Notes: generated by a model not told the origin, from the sequence alone. Positions 18,297-27,597 are shown, counted from the stretch's first letter. The stretch: DNA of 62,560 nucleotides from Pseudoalteromonas sp. FUC4 (GCF_008370255.1 NZ_SEUI01000008.1:1-62560); one strand, 5' to 3'. Made by a program: numbers and translations.

Positions 18297-18437
18297 TTAG
18301 CTCCAAATTACAAATCCAAGTATTAATAATGCAATCCAAAGTGTTTCAGCAACAATTAAAATAATGGGTTTCATACCTACTTCGGTAAGTTTTCCTAAAT
18401 TAGTTTTCATTCCGTTTGTACACAATATTATTACTCT
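18297..18437 (-). pseudogene. C-terminal stub of a YeiH-family (UPF0324) membrane protein
   Basis: On the minus strand a 46-codon frame ending in a stop reads VIILCTNGMKTNLGKLTEVG followed by MKPIILIVAETLWIALLILG. This resembles the C-terminus of YeiH-type putative sulfate exporters (in E. coli roughly AMAALGLTTHVSALKKAGAK then a final hydrophobic helix). The final transmembrane helix is intact. Upstream, the frame loses family resemblance and the rest of the roughly 340-aa protein is absent, so this is a truncated relic. The family assignment is from memory of the motif and is moderate. Confidence 0.5.
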
Positions 18438-18654
18438 AAGTTTAATAAATAGAATCCTACTGGAAGGAGGGTACTTAATTATTTCAATAGGAATTTATCT
18501 CGAAGATGCGTTATGTAATAAGTGAATCATGCTGCGTTTAAAGCAAAGCGGCTGATTAGTGGATGGACAGCCAGCAGAAAGGTATCAAGGTAAGGCTTGC
18601 TGTCTTTTAAAAATACGCGCTAGGATTGCTAAGTAGTAGTTTAAGTACGTTTAA

Positions 18655-19404
18655 CTAGTCGAGTTCAACTTGGTAATGATAGTGATCGCTACGGCATTTA
18701 CTTAGGCGGTATTCAATACGTTTACCTTCGATTGATTCGGTAATGCGCGATACTAACAGCAGTGGATCGCCAGCTTTTATAGCAAGCATTTTTGCATCAT
18801 CTATTGTAGCAAGTACGGCTTTAATACTGTCTTGGGTTTTGTGTACTGTTTGGTTAAATTTACTCTGATAATAATGATAGAGAGTGTGCGGTATATCACT
18901 ACTTTTATGTATATCAGGAAAGTAGCTTTGCGGTAGGTATATAGTTTCGCTCATGCAAAATTTGTTATCGAGAATACGTCTACGGACAAGCTTGGTAACT
19001 TTGTCTTTTTTATTGAGTTGTAACGCTTCTATTACTTCAACTGGCGCTGCACAAAGCTCAACTGATAGCAGTTCCGCCTTTGGTGAGTTGTCACTTTTGC
19101 CGTCGGCTTGTAGCGGAAAAAACCTAAATAAGGCATCTTGCGAGGTATGCTCTGATACAAATGTACCAACGCCTTGGCGACGAGTTACTATTTTATTGTC
19201 GGTTAATAAATTAAGCGCTTTACGAACAGTACCTTGGCTTACGTTAAATTCTTCAGCAAGGCGAAATTCGCTAGGTAAAGCCTCGCCGGGCAACCAATGC
19301 CGTTTAACAATGAGTTGTTTTATACTATCAGCCACTTGTAAGTAGAGTGGTTGAAAATCCAAACTTGGGCTACTTAATTTGTGATCAAACATAGAGTTAC
19401 TCAT
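18655..19404 (-). CDS. GntR-family transcriptional regulator, HutC/UTRA subfamily
   Basis: A 249-aa regulator with an N-terminal GntR winged helix (residues about 20-85: PLYLQVADSIKQLIVKRHWL, GEALPSEFRLAEEFNVSQGT, VTRRQGVGTFV) and a C-terminal UTRA effector domain (VRRRILDNKFCMSETIYLPQ, then LLLVSRITESIEGKRIEYRL). UTRA domains bind small ligands such as amino acids, sugars or phosphonates. It is divergent from the alkaline phosphatases, but 570 bp of relic-like sequence intervenes, so regulation of those genes is only possible. No obvious palindromic operator was seen beside its start. Confidence 0.9.
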   Translation of the reverse strand: MSNSMFDHKLSSPSLDFQPLYLQVADSIKQLIVKRHWLPGEALPSEFRLAEEFNVSQGTVRKALNLLTDNKIVTRRQGVGTFVSEHTSQDALFRFFPLQADGKSDNSPKAELLSVELCAAPVEVIEALQLNKKDKVTKLVRRRILDNKFCMSETIYLPQSYFPDIHKSSDIPHTLYHYYQSKFNQTVHKTQDSIKAVLATIDDAKMLAIKAGDPLLLVSRITESIEGKRIEYRLSKCRSDHYHYQVELD

Positions 19405-19796
19405 TGTTATTTACCATTAAATTTAATCCACTTGTAGTTATATCATAGGTGAAGCCTTTTACGCATATTTGCGTTTCTCGACTAAGCGTGAGCTACCGCA
19501 GTAATTTTTATTGAGGCAAACTGCATATTATGTTTAAAAATCGTCCTTATTCATTTTAATCTCAGGTGGAGTAAGCACATTACTTGATGGATTGTTTTTT
19601 CACTGGATTTGCCATTGGTTTTTCAGTGTTATAAATACAATTACTCGATTAAATTTACTCGTAGTACCGGTGATATCACTTACACTAAAGCTTAAATTGT
19701 GTCCGGTAAAGGTAGTTGTGGTTTCATGTACACGCGCTCTGGGTTAGGTATAGCATTTCCGCCAGATTTTAAATAACTCTCTCAATAATTTCCCTT
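19405..19796. other. Gene-poor region with possible degenerate coding
   Basis: No intact gene. Short plus-strand frames have protein-like composition, for example one ending RSTGDITYTKA and one ending GSCGFMYTRSGLGIAFPPDF just before a terminator, but they are broken by stops. It is probably the remains of a lost gene; I do not recognise the family. Confidence 0.3.
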
Positions 19797-19830
19797 AAAA
19801 GCGCAACGTTTAACACGTTGCGCTTTTTTT
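19797..19830 (+). terminator. Strong terminator without an intact upstream gene
   Basis: AAAAGCGCAACGT-TTAAC-ACGTTGCGCTTTT followed by more T residues. It lies 20-30 nt after the possible gene remnant and ahead of the phosphatase promoter, so it may be what is left of the lost gene's transcription unit. Confidence 0.85.
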
Positions 19831-19863
19831 GTGACTTATTTTTGTAATAGTTTAGTCATTTTA

Positions 19864-19892
19864 CTTTCATCAAAATTACCTTTATCAGTCAC
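19864..19892 (+). promoter_or_regulatory. Weak candidate Pho box
   Basis: CTTTCAT and CAGTCAC lie 22 bp apart, each resembling the Pho half-site CTGTCAT, about 85-110 nt upstream of the first phosphatase. The middle repeat is poor. Offered only because phosphate control would be expected. Confidence 0.2.
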
Positions 19893-19974
19893 ATCTGTTT
19901 TCTATAGTGCAGCGGTTACTTATTTGAGGTTTACGCTTCAACAAAAAATAACCACTACAATATGGGAATTACGG

Positions 19975-21564
19975 ATGAAAATTAAAAAAGTCGCTGCGGC
20001 AATCGCGCTAACGTTAACGTTTAGCGCAGTGAGCCATGCTGATGTACTACCGCAAAGCCAAAAAGACAGCAGCTGGTATAGCGCTGCGCAAACTAAACTA
20101 ACAACAAAAATAGCACAAGCGCAGGCTACACAAGCCTCTAAAGCTAAAAATGTTATTTTATTTGTGGGCGATGGCATGGGTATTTCTACTCTTACCGCAG
20201 CGCGCATTTTGCAAGGGCAGCGTAATAACCAACCAGGTGAAGAAGGTTATTTAAGCTTTGAAGAGTTCCCATACTCTGCACAAGTTAAAACGTATAACGT
20301 AGATGCTCAAACTCCCGACTCAGCCGGCACGATGACGGCTATTATTTCCGGTGTAAAAACCGATGTGGGCGTTATTGGTGTAGACGAAGATATTGAACGC
20401 GGCGTGTGTTCAACAGTGGCAGGTAACGAGCTAATTACCGCAACTGAATTGGCTGAAATTAAAGGGCTATCTACCGGTATTATTTCTACAGCACGTATTA
20501 CTCATGCAACCCCTGCTGCCACATATGCTAAATCGGCTGACCGTAACTGGGAAGACGTATCCGATATGCCAGAAGATGCCGTAACGGGTGGCTGTGAAGA
20601 CATTGCATCGCAACTGGTTAACTTCGAAAAAAACCTAGAAGCACGATTTGTAGGGACCGACGTAGACGGCCTTGATTTTGTAATGGGTGGCGGTCGTCGT
20701 CACTTTTTACCAAAAGACGAAACAGCTAACTCAACAGATGCAGTAAGTGCTATAGAAGGCGACCGCACTGACGAGCGCAACCTAGTAACTGAGTGGCAAA
20801 CACAATACCCAGATGCTACGTACGTGATGGATCAAACAGGCTTTGATGCAATAGCGGATGATGCCACTAAAGTATTTGGTTTATTTAACGAATCCCACAT
20901 GCAATACGAAGCTGACCGCGCAAACGATGTAGCGGGCGAGCCTTCGCTTACCGATATGACCACTAAAGCAATTGAAGTGCTTGGTAAAAACGATAACGGA
21001 TTTTTCTTAACGGTTGAGTCGGGCCGAATTGACCACGCGCATCATGCGGGTAATGCATACAACGCGCTTAACGACACCATTGAGTTTGCTAAAGCCGTGC
21101 AAGCAGCGGTAGATAACACCAACTCAGAAGAAACCCTTATTTTAGTAACCGCCGATCACAGCCATGTATTTACTATTGCAGGCTACCCTAAGCGTGGTAA
21201 TCCAATTTTAGGTCAAGTAGTTGCAGTAGGTGCAACTACTCCAAGCCTAGCCGCCGACGATATGCCGTACACCACAGTCGGTTACGCAAATGGTTTAGGT
21301 TTTAGAGACCTAGGCGACGAGACCGATGCTGATGCAAGTTACTCAAGTGCTGCTGTTGCAGGGCGTGTTGAACTAAATGGCGTTGATACAACAACCCCTG
21401 GTTTTCACCAAGAAACAACCGTACCAATGGGTTCAGAAACACACGCGGGTGAAGATATTTCACTGCATGCAAAAGGTCCTGGTGCTCAGCTAGCACAAGG
21501 CGTAATTGAACAAAACGTTGTATTTCATTTAATTAATCAAGCTCTTGAACTAACTCAGCAATAA
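19975..21564 (+). CDS. Alkaline phosphatase, PhoA family (secreted)
   Basis: 529 aa from the ATG that begins a signal peptide (MKIKKVAAAIALTLTFSAVSHA); the frame extends upstream without a signal. All PhoA-family metal and catalytic motifs are present: FVGDGMG, nucleophile Ser116 in PDSAGTMTA, VESGRIDHAHHAGN, TADHSH and SETHAGED. The enzyme releases phosphate from monoesters in the periplasm or outside, with two Zn and one Mg typical of the family. It overlaps or abuts a paralogous lipoprotein phosphatase and likely forms an operon with it. Confidence 0.95.
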   Translation: MKIKKVAAAIALTLTFSAVSHADVLPQSQKDSSWYSAAQTKLTTKIAQAQATQASKAKNVILFVGDGMGISTLTAARILQGQRNNQPGEEGYLSFEEFPYSAQVKTYNVDAQTPDSAGTMTAIISGVKTDVGVIGVDEDIERGVCSTVAGNELITATELAEIKGLSTGIISTARITHATPAATYAKSADRNWEDVSDMPEDAVTGGCEDIASQLVNFEKNLEARFVGTDVDGLDFVMGGGRRHFLPKDETANSTDAVSAIEGDRTDERNLVTEWQTQYPDATYVMDQTGFDAIADDATKVFGLFNESHMQYEADRANDVAGEPSLTDMTTKAIEVLGKNDNGFFLTVESGRIDHAHHAGNAYNALNDTIEFAKAVQAAVDNTNSEETLILVTADHSHVFTIAGYPKRGNPILGQVVAVGATTPSLAADDMPYTTVGYANGLGFRDLGDETDADASYSSAAVAGRVELNGVDTTTPGFHQETTVPMGSETHAGEDISLHAKGPGAQLAQGVIEQNVVFHLINQALELTQQ

Positions 21565-21575
21565 TGGCGGCTAAC

Positions 21576-23366
21576 ATGAACAAATTAACGGTACTTTCTT
21601 TGGCAGTAATGGTCGCGCTTGCAGGTTGCTCGAGTGACGATAACAAAAATGAAAACAATATTATCGCAGTAGATAATACTATTGCAGTGGGCTCTGAGCA
21701 GTGTATTAATGGCGGTGTAGAGACGCAAGTAGGCGCAGATACCAATAATAACGACGTGCTAGATAGCAACGAAGTTAACTCAACTAATTTAGTGTGTAAT
21801 GCACCCGCAACGTCGTTAACAAGCGAGCAGTTAGCCTCGCTCACTAGCAATACGTGGTTTAGTGAAGCACAAACAAAATTAGGTGCTGCACAAACAGCCA
21901 GTAGCAACATTGTTACTGAATCAGGCAAAGCTAAAAACGTTATTTTATTTGTTGGTGATGGTATGGGTATTTCTACCATAACCGCAGCACGTATTTTAGC
22001 GGGTCAGTTAGAGGGCGAAATGGGTGAAGACCACCAGTTAAGCTTTGAAACTATGCCTTTTTCGGGCTTTGTAAAAACATACAACGTAGATGCGCAAACG
22101 CCAGATTCGGCAGGCACTATGACCGCAATGGCATCGGGCGTTAAAACCGACGCGGGCGTTATTGGTATTGATGAAGCGGTTGAACGTGGTAATTGTGCAT
22201 CAGGCAAAGGGCACGAACTTGTTACCTCGTTAGAGCTTGCTGAAATTGCAGGTAAAGCAACAGGGATTATTTCTACAGCGCGTATTACTCACGCAACACC
22301 AGCTGCAACGTATGCTAAATCGGCAGAGCGTAACTGGGAAGATATCTCCGATATGCCAGAAAGTGCCGCAACGTGTGAAGACATTGCATCGCAACTGGTT
22401 AACTTTGAAGCCAACCTAGAAGCACGCTTTAGTGGTGTTGATGTAGACGGTATTGACGTAGTAATGGGCGGCGGTCGTCGTCACTTTCTACCAAAAGATG
22501 CCGCGTTTAATTCAGCCGATGCAGTAAGCGCTGTTGAAGGGGATCGAACAGATAACCGCGACTTAACTGCAGAGTGGAAAACGCAATATCCAAATGGCAC
22601 GTACGTAATGGATCAAACCGGTTTTGATGCAATAAGTGACGACGCCACTAAAGTGTTTGGCTTATTTAACGAATCCCACATGCAGTACGAAGCTGACCGC
22701 GCAAACGATGTAGCAGGTGAGCCTTCGCTTTCGCAAATGACCGAAAAAGCAATAAACGTACTTGATAACAACGAGCAAGGTTTTTTCTTAACGGTTGAGT
22801 CGGGTCGAATTGACCACGCGCATCATGCGGGTAATGCTTATAACGCGTTAAACGACACTATTGAGCTTGCTAAAGCCGTTAAAGTGGCGATGGAAAACAC
22901 CAACCCAGAAGAAACATTAATAGTTGTAACAGCCGATCACAGCCATGTATTTACCATTGCCGGTTACCCTAAACGCGGTAACCCAATTTTAGGTAAAGTG
23001 GTTGCAGTAGGGGCTACTGAGCCAAGCTTAGCTGCCGACGATATGCCTTATACAACGGTTGGTTACACAAATGGTGGTGGCTTTAGAAACCTAGGTAGCG
23101 AGACCAATGCCGATGCAGGTTACGCGTTTGCACCGGTTACAGGGCGTGTTGATTTAACTGATGTTGATACAACAACACCTGGTTTTCATCAAGAAGCACT
23201 GGTACCAATGGGCTCAGAAACACATGCCGGTGAAGACGTAGGCGTTTATGCAATGGGACCAGGTGCACACTTGGTAACAGGCACAAACGAGCAAAGCTTT
23301 TTATTCCATGTAATGGACTTTGCCGCTGACTTTGTAAAAACAGCAGACGAAAAACTAGCGCAATAA
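21576..23366 (+). CDS. Alkaline phosphatase, PhoA family (lipoprotein)
   Basis: 597 aa from the ATG giving a proper lipoprotein signal with lipobox LAGC; another in-frame ATG four codons earlier overlaps the previous stop (TAATG). After the lipobox is a short linker domain with GADTNNNDVLDSNEV, a calcium-loop-like motif seen in marine lipoproteins, then the phosphatase. Catalytic motifs match the upstream paralogue: FVGDGMG, DSAGTMTAM (Ser about 178), VESGRIDHAHHAGN, TADHSH, SETHAGED. Long stretches of near-identical DNA with the first gene suggest recent duplication or gene conversion. A membrane-anchored version plus a soluble one suggests division of labour. Confidence 0.94.
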   Translation: MNKLTVLSLAVMVALAGCSSDDNKNENNIIAVDNTIAVGSEQCINGGVETQVGADTNNNDVLDSNEVNSTNLVCNAPATSLTSEQLASLTSNTWFSEAQTKLGAAQTASSNIVTESGKAKNVILFVGDGMGISTITAARILAGQLEGEMGEDHQLSFETMPFSGFVKTYNVDAQTPDSAGTMTAMASGVKTDAGVIGIDEAVERGNCASGKGHELVTSLELAEIAGKATGIISTARITHATPAATYAKSAERNWEDISDMPESAATCEDIASQLVNFEANLEARFSGVDVDGIDVVMGGGRRHFLPKDAAFNSADAVSAVEGDRTDNRDLTAEWKTQYPNGTYVMDQTGFDAISDDATKVFGLFNESHMQYEADRANDVAGEPSLSQMTEKAINVLDNNEQGFFLTVESGRIDHAHHAGNAYNALNDTIELAKAVKVAMENTNPEETLIVVTADHSHVFTIAGYPKRGNPILGKVVAVGATEPSLAADDMPYTTVGYTNGGGFRNLGSETNADAGYAFAPVTGRVDLTDVDTTTPGFHQEALVPMGSETHAGEDVGVYAMGPGAHLVTGTNEQSFLFHVMDFAADFVKTADEKLAQ

Positions 23367-23405
23367 ATACCCGCTAGTTATAAATTTAGTTAAATATATC
23401 TAAAT

Positions 23406-23436
23406 AAAAAACCCCGCCTACTTTGCGGGGTTTTTG
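23406..23436 (+). terminator. Terminator of the phosphatase operon
   Basis: AAAAACCCCGC-CTACTTT-GCGGGGTTTTT, 40 nt after the second phosphatase. Confidence 0.92.
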
Positions 23437-23505
23437 TCATTAAACTGACATTTATAATCGTTATGTTATTGCCATAAACTTGAAATATAAATAAGAGATA
23501 GCTAA

Positions 23506-24219
23506 ATGAAAAAAGCGTTATTAATAATTGCTACGCTTGTGAGTACAAGTAGCTTTGCCTCGCAATGTGATATTGATGCCAAGCATTTAAAAGCCGATTA
23601 TAAAATTACCAACAGCCATAAAGCGCAGCAAAGTAGCGAGTCACTTACCCTTTGGCGAAACAACCAGCAAGTAGCGCATCAAAGTGAAGTAATAACCGAG
23701 CTTTGGCAGCACTTAGCCAATAATCAAATACGACCAATACGTTACTTTAATGCCCAGCAACGCGGCATTGAATACCAACCATCTGAAGTACGCGGCGTGC
23801 AAAATTGGAGTGCTAAAAGTCAGCTGGTGGATAACCACCTAATAAAAAAAATGACCTTAGTAAGCACACAAGGCAAAGGCTGCGGTGAAGTAAAAAACTA
23901 TACACTGAGAGAAAATGGCAACGACTTTAACCTCGCCTTTTTTACGCATTCAAAATTAGTTAAAACATTTAGTATTAGTAATAAAAAAAGCCAAACAACT
24001 ACCTTACTTAGCCTTAATAATGTAAGCAATGATGAGCCATTAATTAGTGCTCAATTTGCACAGTGGGATCGCTTTCAAACCACCGATTACGCCGACATTG
24101 GCGATAACGAAGGTGACCCGTTTTTAGCTAAAATGATAAACCTAGGTTTTATTGAGCACAGCGCAACAGGTTTTTACAACCAGCAGGGCGAGGCTATTCA
24201 AGGAGGACACCACCACTAG
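23506..24219 (+). CDS. Periplasmic protein of unknown function
   Basis: A 237-aa protein with a signal peptide (MKKALLIIATLVSTSSFASQ) and no membrane segment afterwards. Two Cys residues (Cys21 of SQCDID and one in KGCGEV) could form a disulfide. It ends in GGHHH, a possible metal-binding tail. The sequence is rich in beta-prone segments, and I do not recognise a family. AAGAGATAGCTAA precedes the ATG. It follows the phosphatase terminator, so it is probably its own unit. Confidence 0.75.
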   Translation: MKKALLIIATLVSTSSFASQCDIDAKHLKADYKITNSHKAQQSSESLTLWRNNQQVAHQSEVITELWQHLANNQIRPIRYFNAQQRGIEYQPSEVRGVQNWSAKSQLVDNHLIKKMTLVSTQGKGCGEVKNYTLRENGNDFNLAFFTHSKLVKTFSISNKKSQTTTLLSLNNVSNDEPLISAQFAQWDRFQTTDYADIGDNEGDPFLAKMINLGFIEHSATGFYNQQGEAIQGGHHH

Positions 24220-24293
24220 GTTTTTTAGTCATGTAGCTCATAGCTAAAAATGAAAGGCGGCTATGAGTTACAAGCTGGTATTCAAAAAGTAGA

Positions 24294-24392
24294 TTAATTA
24301 AGCCATTCCCACCCAAGTAATACTACAAACACTTTTCCATTTTTATAAAAACGCACACCATCAGACGCATAATATTTATAGTTGGTAATAAC
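24294..24392 (-). pseudogene. Unidentified 3' gene stub
   Basis: A 32-codon minus-strand frame, bounded by stops and without a start codon, reads YKYYASDGVRFYKNGKVFVV then LLGWEWLN. It has clear coding character but no upstream continuation. It looks like the C-terminus of a lost gene; the family is not recognised. Confidence 0.4.
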
Positions 24393-24511
24393 TTACACTA
24401 TTTGTTATTAATAGAAGTTCACACTATAGGGATGTTTTAGTGAAAATAAGTAAATGTCCTCTAATAGATTTATTAGTCGTCATTGTTGGATTTTAAACTG
24501 GAGGGATCGAA

Positions 24512-25570
24512 TTGAGTTCGCCAATATTAGAAGCTCTTCCCGCATTACATGTAACTGTTATTGGTGTTATTGCAGCTTTCTTTTCAGCTTTCGCTATTTA
24601 TGCGTATCAAAAAGTGAATGATGCGAAAGAAAAGCTAGATGAAGCTTTACATCACAGTATGTCCGTTAGTATACCCAATTCAATGATGTTCAATGGTAAC
24701 AATGTTTTTTTGAACCAAGATGGAACTTTAAACTGGGATAATAGAGGAAAGGAAGCCTTACGTAGGGCGGTAATGTTGTATTCATACCTAGACTATGAAG
24801 AAAAGTATGGAGTACCACCTAGCCCTTATCAAAGAGAACCTAATCCAGAAGAAGTAATTGCAGCTTGCAATGATCTTTTTTCTCTTTTTACAACAATCTT
24901 CACGACCTACCCATTTTGGAATAACAACGTTGTCCACATTGTGGGGCAGACAGATAATGTAACCCAGTTGTGTTCTAAGAAGTTTGATACTAACCGCATT
25001 CAGGAAATGCAAAGAATCGTCGGATATTTGAATTGGACTTGGAGTACGAGTAATCGCTCTCTTATGACACTAGCGAGCCGAGGTATAGAGTTTACTCGTC
25101 AGAAACAATTGAAAGAACAAACAGAAATGTTTGAAGAGCAAGTACTTAATATGCAACAGCAAATGCCTAAAAGTGAACAAGAGCGGATTTGGAAACAGTT
25201 TCATTTACCTCATGTAGATAGAGTTAGCGATTTTCAAGAAGTATTTGCCAGTTACTTTGAAAAAGCTCATGTTGTTGAAAGGGAAGTAATTCCATTGCTT
25301 TCTTCTTCAATTTCTAGTTTCAATACTTACAATGAAACTTTTAGAGTGAAAGAAACAACGCTCAAGGTTATTACCCTGATTATGTTTAATATGGTGTTTG
25401 GTGTACTACTGCCTTTAGTGACTTTAAATTTACTCGTCGGAGTTAATGTTGACTGGTCAAACTTATGGTTTAGTGCATTTGAATACTTTGTTTTATTTTC
25501 AACAATATTTCCTTATTTATGGGCCTGTAATTTCTTGTTTAAAAAGGTTAAGAAGCTGAACTTTGCATAA
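24512..25570 (+). CDS. Unknown membrane protein with a large cytoplasmic or periplasmic middle domain
   Basis: A 352-aa protein starting at TTG; GGAGGG six bases upstream fixes this start, as there is no ATG near. One hydrophobic helix lies at residues about 12-31 and two near the C-terminus (about 293-316 and 321-345). Between them is a roughly 260-residue soluble, helix-rich domain with a coiled-coil-prone stretch (KQLKEQTEMFEEQVLNMQQQ). I do not recognise the family. Its codon use is less typical than its neighbours, and a gene relic lies just upstream, which suggests acquisition. A role in defence or signalling is only a guess. Confidence 0.7.
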   Translation: MSSPILEALPALHVTVIGVIAAFFSAFAIYAYQKVNDAKEKLDEALHHSMSVSIPNSMMFNGNNVFLNQDGTLNWDNRGKEALRRAVMLYSYLDYEEKYGVPPSPYQREPNPEEVIAACNDLFSLFTTIFTTYPFWNNNVVHIVGQTDNVTQLCSKKFDTNRIQEMQRIVGYLNWTWSTSNRSLMTLASRGIEFTRQKQLKEQTEMFEEQVLNMQQQMPKSEQERIWKQFHLPHVDRVSDFQEVFASYFEKAHVVEREVIPLLSSSISSFNTYNETFRVKETTLKVITLIMFNMVFGVLLPLVTLNLLVGVNVDWSNLWFSAFEYFVLFSTIFPYLWACNFLFKKVKKLNFA

Positions 25571-25699
25571 ATGGCTAATAATGTACTAAACGAAGCAAAT
25601 GTTACGTTACGCTTTATTTCATATTTAACCCACTATTTTAGCCCAATTAACGATGTGCTATTAACTTTTCGCTAATAGCAAAAACCCAACCGCCTGACG

Positions 25700-27589
25700 C
25701 TACTCAAGATGAGCATCATCAGGCTTTTTAGGTTTACTCGCTACTTCTGTTAAGCCGTCTTCGCAGTCGCCGCTGTCACAGGTATTTAAATCACTTTGTG
25801 CTTGTTTATCTTGTTGCAGCACTTGTTTTAAATCTTCCATACGTTGGCGCACGGCTACGCCGTAGCTGGCGTCGTCTCCCCACAGCTCTGCAAGTTGCAA
25901 TACTGCAGCGCGGTCGTGGTCTCTAAATAGCTTACCAGCACGTTCTGCATCTTGTTTAGTGTTACCTAGTAACTCGAGTGCTTCTACGGCAAGGTTAATA
26001 GCAGAGTCGACTGTTTCGCGGTTAAACGCATCTACTTTTAAATTAAGTAACTGATACGCATGGCGGCGGTCGATTGCGCGAGCAACAATTTTTAACTGCG
26101 GGTAGTTTTTATGCGCGAGCTTAATTATCTCAATAGTTTTATCGGGGTTATCAATTGCAATTACCAGCATTTGCGCGGTGTGCGCGCCTGCGGCTTCAAG
26201 AAGTTCTTGGCGTGCGGCATCGCCATAAAATACGGTATTGCCAAAACGGCGTAGTAATTCTATTTGGCTAGGGCTGTGATCAAGTACGGTAATTTCGTAG
26301 CCTTGCGCGTGCAGTAAACGCCCCATAATTTGGCCAAAACGTCCGTAGCCCGCGATAATTACGTGCTTAGCGGTGCTAATTTGCTCTGGCTTATCAAACT
26401 CAGGCAGAGCACTGCTGCTGCGTTTTTGTATTTGCTCATAAACCATAAGTAATAACGGCGCTATTAGCATTGATACTGCGACAACTAAGGTAACAAGGCT
26501 GGTTTGCTCGGGCGTTAAAATACTTAAGGTGGTGGTTACGCTTAGCAGTACAAAGGCAAACTCACCCCCTTGGGCAAGGGCTAGGGCAAATAATAACTGC
26601 TGTTTACTGTTAATTTTAAAGGTAACGGCAAGGGCAAATAAAATGCAGGCTTTAACTACAATAAGTAAAACCACTAAGCCAATAACAGTACTAAACTCGT
26701 TAAATAGCAGTTCAAAGTTAATTGATGCGCCAACAGTTATAAAAAACAATCCTAACAGTAAGCCTTTAAAGGGTTCTATATCGGCTTCTAATTCGTGTCT
26801 AAATTCGCTCTCGGCAAGTACAACGCCTGCTAAAAAAGTCCCCAGCGCAGGCGATAAACCAATACTTTGCATAACCAGTGCAATAGCGACCACTAAAAAG
26901 AGTGCAAAAATAGTAAATATTTCACGCATGTGTGTTTGGGCAATGTATCTAAATAACGGGGCCGATACATATTTACCGCCGGCAATAATAGCGGCAATAA
27001 CCGCGACCGATACACATACTTGTTGCCATACAGGCCAGCTTGCAATAATCGAATCGCTGATTTCTTTTGTGCTAGTTTGCGGGGCAAATGCAAGCAGTGG
27101 CAATAGGGCTAAAATAGGAATGATTGCGATGTCTTGAAACAGCAATACCGAAAATGCGTTTTGTCCGGCTTCTTGCTTTAGCCAGCCTTTTTCTTCAAGG
27201 CTTTGCAGTACAATAGCGGTAGAGGAGAGCGCGAGCATTAAACCAATGGCGAGTGCGGTTTGCCAATGCATGGCAAAAAACCAATAACAAAATGCAAAAA
27301 TAGCCGCTGCCGATAGCACAACCTGTAAGCCACCAAGCCCTAAAATAGAGTGGCGTAATGTCCATAAACGCGAAGGTTGTAGTTCAAGACCAACTAAAAA
27401 CAGCATCATTACTACGCCAAATTCAGCGAAGTGCATTACATCGGTTTGATCGCCCACAACACCCAGCGCATAAGGGCCAATGAGTATGCCGGCAATTAAA
27501 TAACCTAACACTGAGCCAAGTCCGACTCGTTTTGCAATAGGCACAGCTACAATGGCTGCTGCTAAGTAAATTAAAGCAATTTCTAACAC
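25700..27589 (-). CDS. kefB: Monovalent cation/proton antiporter, KefB/KefC type (CPA2)
   Basis: A 629-aa protein close to E. coli KefB in order and motifs. The N-terminal antiporter has about 12 helices (residues 1-385; GSVLGYLIAGILIGPYALGV, FGVVMMLFLVGLELQPSRLW, AESEFRHELEADIEPFKGLL). The TrkA-N domain (about 405-520) has the nucleotide-binding HVIIAGYGRFGQIMGRLL. A charged C-terminus follows. Kef proteins export K+ in exchange for protons, usually to acidify the cell during electrophile stress under glutathione control. No KefF/KefG ancillary flavoprotein is beside it. The start is GTG with AGGA seven bases upstream; that site is partly inside a perfect hairpin. Confidence 0.85.
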   Translation of the reverse strand: MLEIALIYLAAAIVAVPIAKRVGLGSVLGYLIAGILIGPYALGVVGDQTDVMHFAEFGVVMMLFLVGLELQPSRLWTLRHSILGLGGLQVVLSAAAIFAFCYWFFAMHWQTALAIGLMLALSSTAIVLQSLEEKGWLKQEAGQNAFSVLLFQDIAIIPILALLPLLAFAPQTSTKEISDSIIASWPVWQQVCVSVAVIAAIIAGGKYVSAPLFRYIAQTHMREIFTIFALFLVVAIALVMQSIGLSPALGTFLAGVVLAESEFRHELEADIEPFKGLLLGLFFITVGASINFELLFNEFSTVIGLVVLLIVVKACILFALAVTFKINSKQQLLFALALAQGGEFAFVLLSVTTTLSILTPEQTSLVTLVVAVSMLIAPLLLMVYEQIQKRSSSALPEFDKPEQISTAKHVIIAGYGRFGQIMGRLLHAQGYEITVLDHSPSQIELLRRFGNTVFYGDAARQELLEAAGAHTAQMLVIAIDNPDKTIEIIKLAHKNYPQLKIVARAIDRRHAYQLLNLKVDAFNRETVDSAINLAVEALELLGNTKQDAERAGKLFRDHDRAAVLQLAELWGDDASYGVAVRQRMEDLKQVLQQDKQAQSDLNTCDSGDCEDGLTEVASKPKKPDDAHLE

Positions 27590-27597
27590 GCGTTTAT

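Noticed and set aside
24233..24271. 12-bp stem GTAGCTCATAGC/GCTATGAGTTAC after the periplasmic unknown gene
   Set aside because: No T run and a long loop; not convincing as a terminator or RNA element.
26529..27137. 202-codon open frame antisense to kefB
   Set aside because: Composition rich in Thr, Asn, Lys and Ala, typical of the antisense of membrane helices; no initiation signal. A shadow.
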